DNA of 19,628 nt from an uncultured Oscillospiraceae bacterium (GCA_910586535.1 CAJUHS010000030.1:1-19628); one strand, 5' to 3'. Shown: positions 5,849 through 14,651, counted from the stretch's first letter. Made by a program: numbers and translations. Notes: generated from the letters alone by a model not told the origin.

Positions 5849-8551
5849 TTAAAAGAAATGTTCAAAATGTCTTTAGCTATTGCTATAACAGTAATATTGA
5901 CAAGCTGTTCTGTATTATCAGATATAAGTGGCAGTTTAATAGAACTTAAAGTTACATATGACGATATAGGCGAAATTTATTGTAATTCTATTGATATTAA
6001 TCATATTGCAGGTGACGAAGGTGTAATTAATTATATGGATAATGAGATTCTTGTCTTTGCCCAACCCAGCGCAACAAAAGAAGAAATGGCAATGCTTGCA
6101 AAAAAATATAATGCGGAAATCGTAGGTTTTATTGAGAAAACTGGAGATTATCAACTGCAATTAGCAGATATTCATACAAAAGATGATCTTCAGTCTATTG
6201 TGAATGAGATTGAAACGGAGAGCAAAATCGAAAGTGCTTGTCTTAATTATGTGTATGAAATTTCGGAAGATACTATTAACTATGGAAAGCAATGGGAAAA
6301 AGATTTAAAAAATTATACTGATTGCAAAGGAAAAAGCTGGGGGATTGAAGCAATAAGAGCACCTGAAGCTTGGAAATTGCTTGAAGAAAATTCCGAAAAA
6401 CTAAATAAAAATTTACGTATAGGATTAATTGATGGAGGATTTGATTTTACACATGAGGATTTAGGATTTGCCGAAAGATTTGAGAACTATAATGGCGATT
6501 TGCAAGATAGCAAGAAAAATCATGGCACTCATGTTGCTGGCATAATGGCGGCTTCATCTAATAATACTAAAGGCATATGCGGAATATATCCTTACGGTAA
6601 CGGCAATCTGTATGGAATATCATCAAGTGGTATATCCAGTTATTCAGAAAATGGAACGTATTGGGAATCTGTTATGATTGAGAAAATAGCTTTAGCAGAG
6701 TTAATTCTTAGAAATGTTAAAGTTATAAATCAAAGTCAAGGGTTTAATTGGTATCAATTTAAAACAATTAATATAGGAAAAAGTGGCTTTACAGCATGGT
6801 GGGATAATTTTAACATAGGAGATTATTCCGTATATAAAACCCAATCAAATTTAATTGGAGATTTTTTAAATAGATTAATAAATGATGGATATGATTTTGT
6901 ACTTGTTTGCGCTGCTGGCAATGATTCTGAATATTCTACACATCACCTTGAAAGTGAATATAATTCATGGTTAAACCTCATTGGTAAGGAAAAATATCCA
7001 AATGTGTATAATCGAATAATTGTAGTTGGTTCAATTGGAGAAAATTATAACATTAGTAATTTTTCAAATACAGGAAATCGTGTTGATTTGTTTGCTCCAG
7101 GAGAAAAAATATTTTCAACAGTGCCAAATAATAAATATTCAAATTCAAATTGGAATGGTACATCTATGGCTTCCCCCCATGTTGCAGGAGTTGCAGCAAT
7201 GGTTTGGGCAGCTGACAGCAAACTTACGGGCGAGCAAGTTAAAATAATTGTTTGCAATTCTGCAAGCTATGAAAGCCATAATGTGAAAATAGTTGATGCC
7301 AAAATGGCGGTAATGGCGGCTTTAAAAATAAGTGAGAATCATAGCGAAGCTGTGTCCGAACCTAATAATCCAAACTATGGCAGCATAATGTCATATATTG
7401 TTGATAAAAATGACGAAAATATAAGAATCAGTGGGGCGCATATTACAGCAGAAAGCCTTTCTGATGGTTCTGTTTATGATGTTTATTCTGATAATTCTGG
7501 ACATTTTGAGTTGATACTTTCGGAAGGATCATATAATATTATCATAAATGCTGATGGATATGAAGCATATTCATATCAGGAAGATATTCAATGCACAGCA
7601 CAACAAGTAAATTACATTGATTGGGCAAAATTGACAAAAAGCGAAAAAACAAGTAGGAAATATGCTGAAGATTTTTATGGGTGGACAATTCAAGATGTCA
7701 AAGATTATTTTGGTGTCAATCAATGTGAGGAATATACTCTTTTACATGGTAATGAAGGATTATATGTTCCGAAAATAGAATATGTATTTATTAAGGGTAG
7801 AGCTATTGATGCATTTAGCGACAATACTATAGTTGATGGAATAGAAGTGCTTAAAAACGGTGAAATATTTCATGGCGCAATTATAGGTTCCTCAGCAATA
7901 AATGCTGCTAAAAACACGAATGGACGGTTTAATAGTAATATGATACAGGTATCCGATGTAAATGGTAATTATATTTATGTTGATTCTTTAGATAAAAGAA
8001 TAACCTGCTATATAGATTTAAACGAGAGTCCTAATTCTGTTGGGGATAGCATTGATAATCATATGGAAACTATGGTTCTAAAATCGGGCTTGGTCAAGTT
8101 TAAATATGATGCAGATTTTGAGAAAGTCGAACAGATTAATATCGATATAGACCCTGACGCTTTTGAATATGGTGGACATCATTATATGGTATATCAAGGT
8201 ATTGCTTCAACTTTTGAAAATGCAAAAGAGCATTGTGAAAAGTTGTGTGGGCATCTCGCTATAATAAATAATGAAGAAGAGAATATGGCAATATTTAACT
8301 ATATTAAAAATTTAGGTGTAGAAAATGCTTATTTCGGATACTCTGATGCCGAAAATGAAAGCACTTGGAAATGGTATGACGGTGAGAGCCGTTATACTAA
8401 CTGGCATCAAAATGAGCCGAATTCGGAGAATAGTTATGAAGATTATGCTATGTTTTATTATAAATATACCGATGGGACATGGAACGATGGCGATTTTGGT
8501 GGCAACACTGTGAACGGCGGAACAAATTTTATTTGTGAATGGGATTTATAA
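5834..8551 (+). CDS. Subtilisin-like lipoprotein protease with a C-terminal C-type lectin domain
   Basis: 905 residues. After a short N-region a hydrophobic helix ends in the lipobox ILTSC (Cys25), so it should be anchored on the outer membrane leaflet. Residues about 65-140 resemble an inhibitory propeptide. The S8 protease domain runs about 165-500: Asp200 (GLIDGGFD), His230 (NHGTHVAGI), the oxyanion Asn363 (AAGNDS) and Ser444 (NGTSMASPH). Residues about 515-600 look like a carboxypeptidase-regulatory beta-sandwich. Residues about 776-905 are a C-type lectin fold with EPN (861-863), WND (883-885) and cysteines 801, 805 and 901. The start ATG lies in the IS right end; the pre-insertion start was probably ATG 4689. 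No clear ribosome binding site precedes either, so present expression is uncertain. Confidence 0.88.
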   Translation: MCGVALKEMFKMSLAIAITVILTSCSVLSDISGSLIELKVTYDDIGEIYCNSIDINHIAGDEGVINYMDNEILVFAQPSATKEEMAMLAKKYNAEIVGFIEKTGDYQLQLADIHTKDDLQSIVNEIETESKIESACLNYVYEISEDTINYGKQWEKDLKNYTDCKGKSWGIEAIRAPEAWKLLEENSEKLNKNLRIGLIDGGFDFTHEDLGFAERFENYNGDLQDSKKNHGTHVAGIMAASSNNTKGICGIYPYGNGNLYGISSSGISSYSENGTYWESVMIEKIALAELILRNVKVINQSQGFNWYQFKTINIGKSGFTAWWDNFNIGDYSVYKTQSNLIGDFLNRLINDGYDFVLVCAAGNDSEYSTHHLESEYNSWLNLIGKEKYPNVYNRIIVVGSIGENYNISNFSNTGNRVDLFAPGEKIFSTVPNNKYSNSNWNGTSMASPHVAGVAAMVWAADSKLTGEQVKIIVCNSASYESHNVKIVDAKMAVMAALKISENHSEAVSEPNNPNYGSIMSYIVDKNDENIRISGAHITAESLSDGSVYDVYSDNSGHFELILSEGSYNIIINADGYEAYSYQEDIQCTAQQVNYIDWAKLTKSEKTSRKYAEDFYGWTIQDVKDYFGVNQCEEYTLLHGNEGLYVPKIEYVFIKGRAIDAFSDNTIVDGIEVLKNGEIFHGAIIGSSAINAAKNTNGRFNSNMIQVSDVNGNYIYVDSLDKRITCYIDLNESPNSVGDSIDNHMETMVLKSGLVKFKYDADFEKVEQINIDIDPDAFEYGGHHYMVYQGIASTFENAKEHCEKLCGHLAIINNEEENMAIFNYIKNLGVENAYFGYSDAENESTWKWYDGESRYTNWHQNEPNSENSYEDYAMFYYKYTDGTWNDGDFGGNTVNGGTNFICEWDL

Positions 8552-8572
8552 ATTAACGGAGGAATTTTAAAT

Positions 8573-8611
8573 ATGAGAAATGTGTATAATGCAGAATATC
8601 TTAATAAATAA
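8573..8611 (+). CDS. Twelve-codon ORF with a strong ribosome binding site
   Basis: CGGAGGAATTTTAAAT precedes an ATG that opens a 12-codon frame (MRNVYNAEYLNK). It starts 21 bases after the protease stop and before the hairpin at 8666. Either it is the stump of a former second gene of the protease operon, whose good start signal outlived its body, or it is a true small peptide. The ribosome binding site is much better than anything ahead of the protease itself. Confidence 0.35.
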   Translation: MRNVYNAEYLNK

Positions 8612-8665
8612 ATTGTTAAAATATAAAATAGTTTTTATATATGTGATATATTTATATAAAATTAA

Positions 8666-8692
8666 GGCAGACGGAAATAAATTCCGTCTGCC
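8666..8692. terminator. Hairpin terminator between convergent genes
   Basis: GGCAGACGGAA (8666-8676) and TTCCGTCTGCC (8682-8692) form an 11-bp perfect stem with a five-base loop. The plus side is not followed by a T run, but the minus side continues TTAATTTTATATAA. It lies between the convergent protease and CHAP genes and probably serves both. The 8693-8824 stretch after it contains no gene or repeat that I can recognise. Confidence 0.6.
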
Positions 8693-8824
8693 CAGATTGA
8701 TTAAGTTATTATTGCTCCCCCAATTAAAGCTTGCCAAAAAATAAATTATTATTTTCGGAAAAAGCCTTAAATAGGGACTTCACAAAATTTTATACAGCAA
8801 AAACGGCAAGGTTTAGTTGGATTA

Positions 8825-10372
8825 TCAATAGTTATATACTGTGTTAATGTAAGAGAGATAAGAACCCGAAACATAAGCGTCCTGCGAATTGTAGTTGATA
8901 TGCCACCATGAAACACCGCGATCATCTGTTATGGAGTAATCTGTATAAACCTTTGTACCCTTTTTGAGAACGCCAAGTTTACTTCCGTATATACTGGGTT
9001 CGCTTCTTACGGTAAGATCGGTTGTTGTTTGGTATGTGTAATAGGAAAATGATGTTTCGGAATCACTGCCATATGTACCGTCAACCTTATGAAGAGAGAA
9101 TAGTTGTGCGCTGTTATCAAGGACTGATGAATCCCAACCCTGTGCGTTTGTTCCGTTATCTGAGTAAGCTCCGTTTATGTCAAGTGCCAGACCTGTAGCT
9201 TCATTTATAAGCTGGTAATATCCGTTGTATTTAACAAAGCGCCACTTCGCATTTCTCATGGAATATTCGCTCTCCAAAACATTGTTGTCGCCGCCTATGT
9301 TCATAATAAGATATTTACCTGTAAGGCGATTTTTGAGAGTATAGTAATTTTCATTTTCTTTGTTATATGCAAATTCAAGCAAAAACTGTTGGTTGAGATT
9401 ACCAAGGTATTCCCATAAATGGATATTATCATTATATCCGTCGTATAAATACTCGCCGCCTTCTGCATCAATACAAGAATTAGGCGCGCACTTAGGCGAG
9501 AGGTAATAAACCGCTGATTCAATGGAAACAGGAGTTGATGTTGTTATATTTGAATCATTAGGTGTATAATTTACGTCCGAGTCGCCTGAAATAATAGTAC
9601 ACCATCTAAGATTAATCCAGCCGCAGCCGTCGGACTGTGTATATCCCCATATATCTCCTCCGACATAAATTTTTTCTGTAACTGTGAAAGTTTTTCCATT
9701 AACAAAATGATAATTAACAACAGATGAACTGGAACTTGCAGATGACCTTAACAGGCAGCCGCCTTGAGTAGTTACCCTCCAAGTTTCAGCTGATGAACTA
9801 TCAACATACTGCTCATCAGAATAAGAACCGTCATAAAAAGGAGTTCCATAACCGGCTATTACTGAACTGCCGAGAGAATACGTATTTCTTTTGACCCTGT
9901 AATTGCTGTTTCCCTCAATGGTATGTACGCCGTTGTCATCAACATATTCAACGATTCCGACATGGTCAAATTTGCCGCTTTTTTTACCGCTCCATCTAAA
10001 GAAGATTATATCTCCTTTTTGCGGAATGTAATTCCCGCCGTTGTAAGCTGAGTTATGCCATGCGTTGTTATCCTTGAACCAGTTGCCCTCTACAGTACAT
10101 GATGCGCTCCTTTTCATTGCCGAAGAGGGAATGCCTGCTTCTTTTCCACACCATGCAACGAAGCTCATACACCATGCCTCATAGGTATAACCTGTGTATG
10201 CACCAAATTTTGTATATCCGTCAGCACCCTGTTTGTAACCTATTTCGTTTGCTGCTGTGTTTACAAGGTCGTCCGGATTATTAGCTGCGAAAATTGGGAT
10301 TACGGGAATAGACGAGATTGCCATAATAAATGCGGAAATAACTGCCATTGCCTTTTTGGTTGTTTTTTTCAT
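8825..10372 (-). CDS. Secreted CHAP-domain wall hydrolase with SH3 and trefoil domains
   Basis: 515 residues. A signal peptide (1-29, ending PIFA) leads to a CHAP amidase/endopeptidase domain at about 35-185, which cleaves amide bonds in peptidoglycan. The nucleophile is Cys68 (EAWCMSFVAWC), the general base His137 (FDHVGIVEYV), and the acidic third residue lies in TIEGN (Glu153). Residues about 192-262 resemble an SH3-like module, about 280-425 are a ricin-like beta-trefoil closely matching the one in the GH25 lysozyme (HLWEYLGN, NQQF, AQLFSL), and about 440-508 are a bacterial SH3b domain (DLTVRSEPS, GVLKKGTKVY) of the type that binds wall. AAGGAGG precedes the ATG. It is a stand-alone gene, probably working on the same wall as the lysozyme. 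Confidence 0.9.
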   Translation of the reverse strand: MKKTTKKAMAVISAFIMAISSIPVIPIFAANNPDDLVNTAANEIGYKQGADGYTKFGAYTGYTYEAWCMSFVAWCGKEAGIPSSAMKRSASCTVEGNWFKDNNAWHNSAYNGGNYIPQKGDIIFFRWSGKKSGKFDHVGIVEYVDDNGVHTIEGNSNYRVKRNTYSLGSSVIAGYGTPFYDGSYSDEQYVDSSSAETWRVTTQGGCLLRSSASSSSSVVNYHFVNGKTFTVTEKIYVGGDIWGYTQSDGCGWINLRWCTIISGDSDVNYTPNDSNITTSTPVSIESAVYYLSPKCAPNSCIDAEGGEYLYDGYNDNIHLWEYLGNLNQQFLLEFAYNKENENYYTLKNRLTGKYLIMNIGGDNNVLESEYSMRNAKWRFVKYNGYYQLINEATGLALDINGAYSDNGTNAQGWDSSVLDNSAQLFSLHKVDGTYGSDSETSFSYYTYQTTTDLTVRSEPSIYGSKLGVLKKGTKVYTDYSITDDRGVSWWHINYNSQDAYVSGSYLSYINTVYNY

Positions 10373-10394
10373 AGAAATTCCTCCTTAAAGCTGC

Positions 10395-10439
10395 GGCTAC
10401 ACTTTTGTGTATCCTGTGTTTTATTGTAATTTAAGTATA
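10395..10439 (-). promoter_or_regulatory. Promoter and leader of the CHAP gene (tentative)
   Basis: TATACT on the minus strand (10434-10439) suits a -10 box, but no good -35 lies at the right distance. Between it and the start codon, GGCTACAC (10395-10402) and GTGTATCC (10407-10414) form an imperfect inverted repeat around TTTT, which may be a leader hairpin or an operator. Confidence 0.3.
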
Positions 10440-10538
10440 GCATGAAAAAAACATCATTTTTCTTAAACTGACCGAATCATTATTTTATAGCCGGCAAAAT
10501 GGTAAAAAACTGAAAATTTAAAACGGAGGCAAGAATAT

Positions 10539-11674
10539 ATGTATACAGATAAAACAATATATATGGAAAACGATATTCTTAAAATGAATAATATTGAAAG
10601 TCTTATGGATTATATAAAAAATGAGAGAAATAATTTTCTTTCATGGCAAAATTATATTTCCGAACAGCTTCAGCTTAGAGGTTGTTCATATGAAAAATTT
10701 GCTAAAATGGTTGGTTTCAGCAAAAATACTATTAAAAGTTGGTGCTGTTCAGGTACAATGCCAAGAAGCAGAGATATGTTTATTAAATTGGCGTTCGGAC
10801 TTAAAATGAATATTGAAGAAACCAATGAATTACTGACAAAGTATGGCAAATATTCGGAATTGTATGTTAAGGATTTGTATGATGCAATTACCATTTACGT
10901 AATAAATCAGCGAACTGAAAATTGGGACGATGAAAATTATAATTATGATTCCTTGAAACGCTGGAATGAAAAATTTAAGGAAATCTTAGAACAACACCGA
11001 GTTAATCCAAAGTATTACAACGATCCTAAAACAATTGGCATTTATGACGAGGTAAAACAGATAAAAGATGATATTGCTTTTGAAACGTTCGTACTTGAAA
11101 ACAAAGAAATATTTTTTCGTCGTACTCAAGTTTAATTTGCTTTATTGACGATTTTATCGAAATAAGACTTGACGAAAAAAATGATTATGAGGACGATGGC
11201 AAATATAGCTGGCATAAATATATTTTAGAAAAAGGTCTTGATTCGTCTTTTGAAATAATGCTGTCGCGTTTAAAGCACGATGGCGTTTTGCCTCGCCGAG
11301 AGCAGTTAATAGCATTGGGGATACATTTGAATATGGTTGCAAATGACATTAATAAAATGCTATCACTTGCTCATATGAGAGAGCTTTATGCAAGGGATAT
11401 GGCTGAATCACTTGTTTTATACCTATTGAGAAATGCAGAAGCGGTTGACCCTGATCTACAGCTAAATAATGCTTGGAAATTCGTAATGACTACGTCTGAC
11501 AGAAAACTCAAGAAAGAATATCAGCAGATAATAGATAAATATTATGGTTCTGACGTTGAAGAGTGGGACGAGGACGGTATAGAAAATCTTGCAGAATACA
11601 TCAGAAGAATGATTGACGATAACAAATTGAACGATTTTACCGATAAATTAAAAGTTCTTTTAAAAGGATGTTGA
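10539..11674 (+). pseudogene. HTH protein with two repeated halves, split by a frameshift
   Basis: The first frame (10539-11135, 198 residues) starts at ATG after CGGAGG and holds an XRE-like HTH at residues 38-105 (YEKFAKMVGFSKNTIKSWC, MPRSRDMFIKLAFGLKM). It ends just after a run of six T (11112-11117). Moving to the -1 frame there continues SSYSSLICFIDDFIEIRL without a stop to 11674, so the intact gene was one protein of about 377 residues. The second half repeats the first: MPRSRDMFIKLAFGLKMNIEETNELL matches the pattern LPRREQLIALGIHLNMVANDINKML, each followed by a similar helical segment (YVKDLYDAITIYVI and YARDMAESLVLYLL). It sits two bases upstream of the kinase gene, so the two form an operon and probably one regulatory pair. 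Programmed -1 frameshifting is possible but the site (A TTT TTT C) is weak. Confidence 0.7.
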
Positions 11675-11676
11675 AT

Positions 11677-12846
11677 ATGACAATTACCGAGAGATTGAAA
11701 TCATATGAACCGCTTTGGGAAAATTGGTACTTTGACGGATATTTAAGTAGCGGTGCTTCAGGCACAGTTTATAAATTTAAGCAAAACAGATTTGGGAAAG
11801 ACGTTTTTTCGGCAGTAAAGGTAATATCATTATCATGTGATAATCAACTGAATTTACATAAACGTAAATCTTTTATGGACGATATACGAAAAAGAGCTGA
11901 ATCGGAAATAGAGAATATGTATCTATTAAACGACTGTCCCCACATTGTTCATTGCAATAATCATGCTATCAAAGATGTTACAAATGCTTCCGGCGATGTT
12001 GTTGCAGTTGATATTTTGATTCAGATGGATCTGTATACTTGCTTGGTTAATTATCTTGCAGAGTATGAGGAATTATACGAAAATGAAGTAATCAAATTGG
12101 CAGAGCAAATTGGTCTTGCTTTAAAAGCGGCACATAACCGAGGAATTATTCATAGAGATATAAAACCATCTAATATCTTTATTAATGATAATGGAGATTT
12201 CCTTTTAGGAGATTTGGGCGTATCTAAAAGATTCAATGCCGATTGCTTTTTGACAAAAACGGGAACAGAGCCATATATCGCTCCTGAGATATGGAAGGGT
12301 GACGGAACAAATGCCTATACTACAACGGCTGATATTTATTCGTTGGGAATTGTATTGTATATGCTAATGAATGATAATTATCTTCCGCTTGTTGATGAAA
12401 ACAGTTCATGGTCGGAAACATCAAAGGCTATTATCGACAGGATAATGGGAAAAGATTTTGAAGCGCCCAGACATGGCTGTGAGGAATTTAAGAAAGTTAT
12501 AATGAAATCGTGCGAATATGATACAACAAAAAGATATTTAGATATAAACGATTTTCTTGCTGACTTAAAAGCTGCCCACGCTTCATTTACAAATAAATTG
12601 AACTCATGGGAAATAAGAGAAGACGGCACTCTTATTGTCAATACATTTATTGATGATAATTATAAAGAATATATATCTGATGTATCCCGCCTTGTTATTT
12701 CTGAAGGTATTAAAGAAATACCCCAAAATGCTTTTAAAGGATTTCAGTTTAAAGAAGCTCAATTGCCATATTCTCTGGAAGTAATTGATTCAGGTGCATT
12801 TGAAATGTGTAAAACTCTTACCATACTATATTTTTCTCTTATGTGA
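11677..12846 (+). CDS. Hanks-type Ser/Thr protein kinase with truncated leucine-rich tail
   Basis: 389 residues from ATG 11677, chosen over ATG 11668 because AAAAGG then lies nine bases ahead. The kinase domain spans about 18-300: glycine loop GYLSSGASGTVY, ATP lysine 48 (SAVKVI), catalytic loop HRDIKPSN (Asp161), metal-binding DLG (Asp179, in place of the commoner DFG), activation-loop Thr residues, and YIAPEI. All catalytic residues are present. Residues about 308-385 begin BspA-like LRR_5 repeats (VISEGIKEIPQNAF, LPYSLEVIDSGAF), then stop abruptly. There is no membrane segment, so it acts in the cytoplasm. The upstream HTH gene is its likely partner or substrate. A +1 shift at the T5 run 12831-12835 would join the downstream open frame, so the natural C-terminus is uncertain. 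Confidence 0.85.
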   Translation: MTITERLKSYEPLWENWYFDGYLSSGASGTVYKFKQNRFGKDVFSAVKVISLSCDNQLNLHKRKSFMDDIRKRAESEIENMYLLNDCPHIVHCNNHAIKDVTNASGDVVAVDILIQMDLYTCLVNYLAEYEELYENEVIKLAEQIGLALKAAHNRGIIHRDIKPSNIFINDNGDFLLGDLGVSKRFNADCFLTKTGTEPYIAPEIWKGDGTNAYTTTADIYSLGIVLYMLMNDNYLPLVDENSSWSETSKAIIDRIMGKDFEAPRHGCEEFKKVIMKSCEYDTTKRYLDINDFLADLKAAHASFTNKLNSWEIREDGTLIVNTFIDDNYKEYISDVSRLVISEGIKEIPQNAFKGFQFKEAQLPYSLEVIDSGAFEMCKTLTILYFSLM

Positions 12847-13054
12847 TGGAAAAATAATAAAAGCATTTGATGATAAATACACTTATAAAGTTAACTGTTT
12901 AAATGGTGATCGAACATTTCAATATCTAATCCCCAATAAATTACTTCCTGATTCAGGATTACACACATTTCAAGCATTTGCTATTCCTGCGGAAAAATAT
13001 GATAATTTAAATTCATATTCAACTAAGAAGATAAGAATTATGTTAGAGAACTGA
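12836..13054 (+). pseudogene. Orphan C-terminal fragment of an unknown protein
   Basis: An open frame from the kinase's broken end to TGA at 13052-13054 reads as genuine protein: LLCDGKIIKAFDDKYTYKV, then FQYLIPNKLLPDSGLHTFQAF. The pattern of beta-strands, a D-G-K turn and a closing G-x-H-T-F strand resembles Ig-like extracellular domains of exported Clostridia proteins. No start codon or ribosome binding site of its own is seen. It is directly followed by the lipoprotein remnant, as if both belonged to one lost operon. It was either joined to the kinase by a deletion near 12830 or is the kinase's true tail in a shifted frame. Confidence 0.5.
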
Positions 13055-13065
13055 GGTTGAAAATT

Positions 13066-13500
13066 ATGAATCATTTACAAATACAAAAAAAATATGTATA
13101 TTATTGTGTATCTTTCTTTTTCTTCTAAATGGATGCTCTTTAAACCGTGATTATGAAGTATACGTGGATTTAGATAGTGCACAGCATAAAATTGAGGAAA
13201 ATAAATTAGATATTCAGACTAATAATTTTTTATATGACGATAAACCATATAACATTATGAAAATAACTTCGACAATAGACGGAGATTATTATTATTCTTT
13301 TCAAACTCCGAATACAAAAATAAATTTACAAAGTGGACGCATTCAAAATATTTGTCAAATCCCAGGGTGTGCACACAATTATATATCACCTAATTGTATT
13401 AACTATCAAAATTTTATTTCTCCAGTTGCAACAAGTAGAGGTATTTATTACATAGATGAAAATAGAGTTATGCTTCTTAATGAAAATACCGAGGAAAACG
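13066..13500 (+). pseudogene. Truncated lipoprotein, N-terminal part only, with a broken signal peptide
   Basis: The best start is ATG 13066, preceded by GAGG, but its frame stops after 20 codons. One extra A in the A8 run at 13085-13092 would join it to the frame ICILLCIFLFLLNGCSLN, giving a basic N-region, a hydrophobic core and the lipobox LNGC. TTG 13104 is the fallback start in that frame. The body has the cysteine/histidine pattern QIPGCAHNYISPNC followed by GIYYIDENRVMLL, which I associate with beta-propeller-like surface lipoproteins of Clostridia. The likeness ends near 13495-13500, where the sequence becomes the antisense of the recombinase gene, though the frame happens to run on to 13574. 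Most of the protein is missing. Confidence 0.6.
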
Positions 13501-14536
13501 CACCTTCGGGTATTACTTTCAATTCGGGAAGAATACCCTTGTTTCCGTATTTTGCATTATTTATAAGGTGCTGAACGGCAATGAAGTCGTCTTTGGATAT
13601 AATCGGTTCATGTTCGCCTTTCCAACGGTGCTGCGCACGTTCTCCACGATTTTTCTTTGATTTATGGTCTAAATAGCTTGGTGTATATGTCTTTCTGGTT
13701 AGGATTTCACCGCAATGACGCTCATTTCTCAATATTTCCAGTACACTTCCTGTATTCCACGTTGTGTTGCCTTTCTTGGTCTGTCTTCCGAGTTTTGTCA
13801 GAGAATTGGCAATTTCCTGACACGAATAGCCATACAGATACATAAAGAATATTAGCCTTACCGTTTTTGCTTCACTCTGATTGATGGTCAGTTTTCCATT
13901 TCCGCCGTGGTCGTAGCCAAGCAGAACAGGTGTAAGCACAATACCACGCCCGAAGCGCATTTCAATGGACGAGTTCATAATGGAGTTTTTTATATGGGAC
14001 TCCTCCTGAGCAATTGTTGCTGTAAAGCTAAGGCTCATTTCGGTATTGTCATTTAATGTGTAAATACCTTCCGTTTCAAACCGCACACCTATGGGATTTT
14101 TTAAAGAGGAGAGCTGCCTGACAATGCTTATACAATCGACAATGTTTCTTGCAAAACGAGATACGCTCTTTGTAATTATCATATCAATCTTTCCCACCTT
14201 GCAGTCCTCAATCATACGATTAAACGCTTCTCTATTCAACAATGATGTTCCTGATATGCCTTCATCGGCGTAAATCCCTACTAATGCCCAGTTTGGATTT
14301 TTACTGACTTTTTCTTCGTAATAGTTTTTCTGCAACTCGTATGAGCTGGTCTGTTGCAGATTATCGGTTGATACTCTTACATAAACGGCTACACGCCTTT
14401 CAACATCGTCATAAAAATCAGCCGCTTTTTTCCCCGAAATTACTTCAAGTAATTCAGAGTTTGAGCCTTTATAACGTTCACGGATTTTTTCACGTCGGAG
14501 TTTTTTATTTGAAACATTTGCTTCACTTTCAAACAT
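13448..14536 (-). pseudogene. Large serine recombinase, truncated at its 3' end
   Basis: A site-specific recombinase of the kind that inserts and excises mobile elements. The N-terminal resolvase domain has the nucleophile in YVRVSTD (Ser56 counting from ATG 14536), the DEGISGT motif and a KSVSRFARN motif. It is followed by the recombinase domain (LLGYDHGGNGKL, SVLEILRNERHCGEI) and the start of the zinc-ribbon-like linker. Family members of this type usually continue after LPELKVIPEGA with ALKGFVSVNPRW and a further 100 or more residues. Here the match stops at about residue 346, near 13499, and the rest is antisense of the lipoprotein fragment. ATG 14536 has GAGGTG eight bases ahead and is preferred to GTG 14545. 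Catalysis may persist but DNA targeting is probably lost. Confidence 0.8.
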
Positions 14537-14651
14537 AGCTATCACCTCATTATCGGATTGTATATTCAGTATAGCTCTTTTTCCGACAAAAGAAAATTAA
14601 GCATAAGTATAATCCTATCCTTATGGTTATAAAATGAGAAAATATTTTAAA

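Noticed and set aside
12200..12230. Kinase inactivation because of DLG instead of DFG
   Set aside because: The metal-binding Asp is kept, DLG occurs in active kinases, and the lysine, HRD and APE motifs are all present.
13448..13540. Leucine-rich-repeat-like tail on the recombinase (KVIPEGAFSSVFSLRSITL)
   Set aside because: The first part, KVIPEGA, is normal recombinase sequence and the rest is antisense of the lipoprotein fragment, so the resemblance is accidental.
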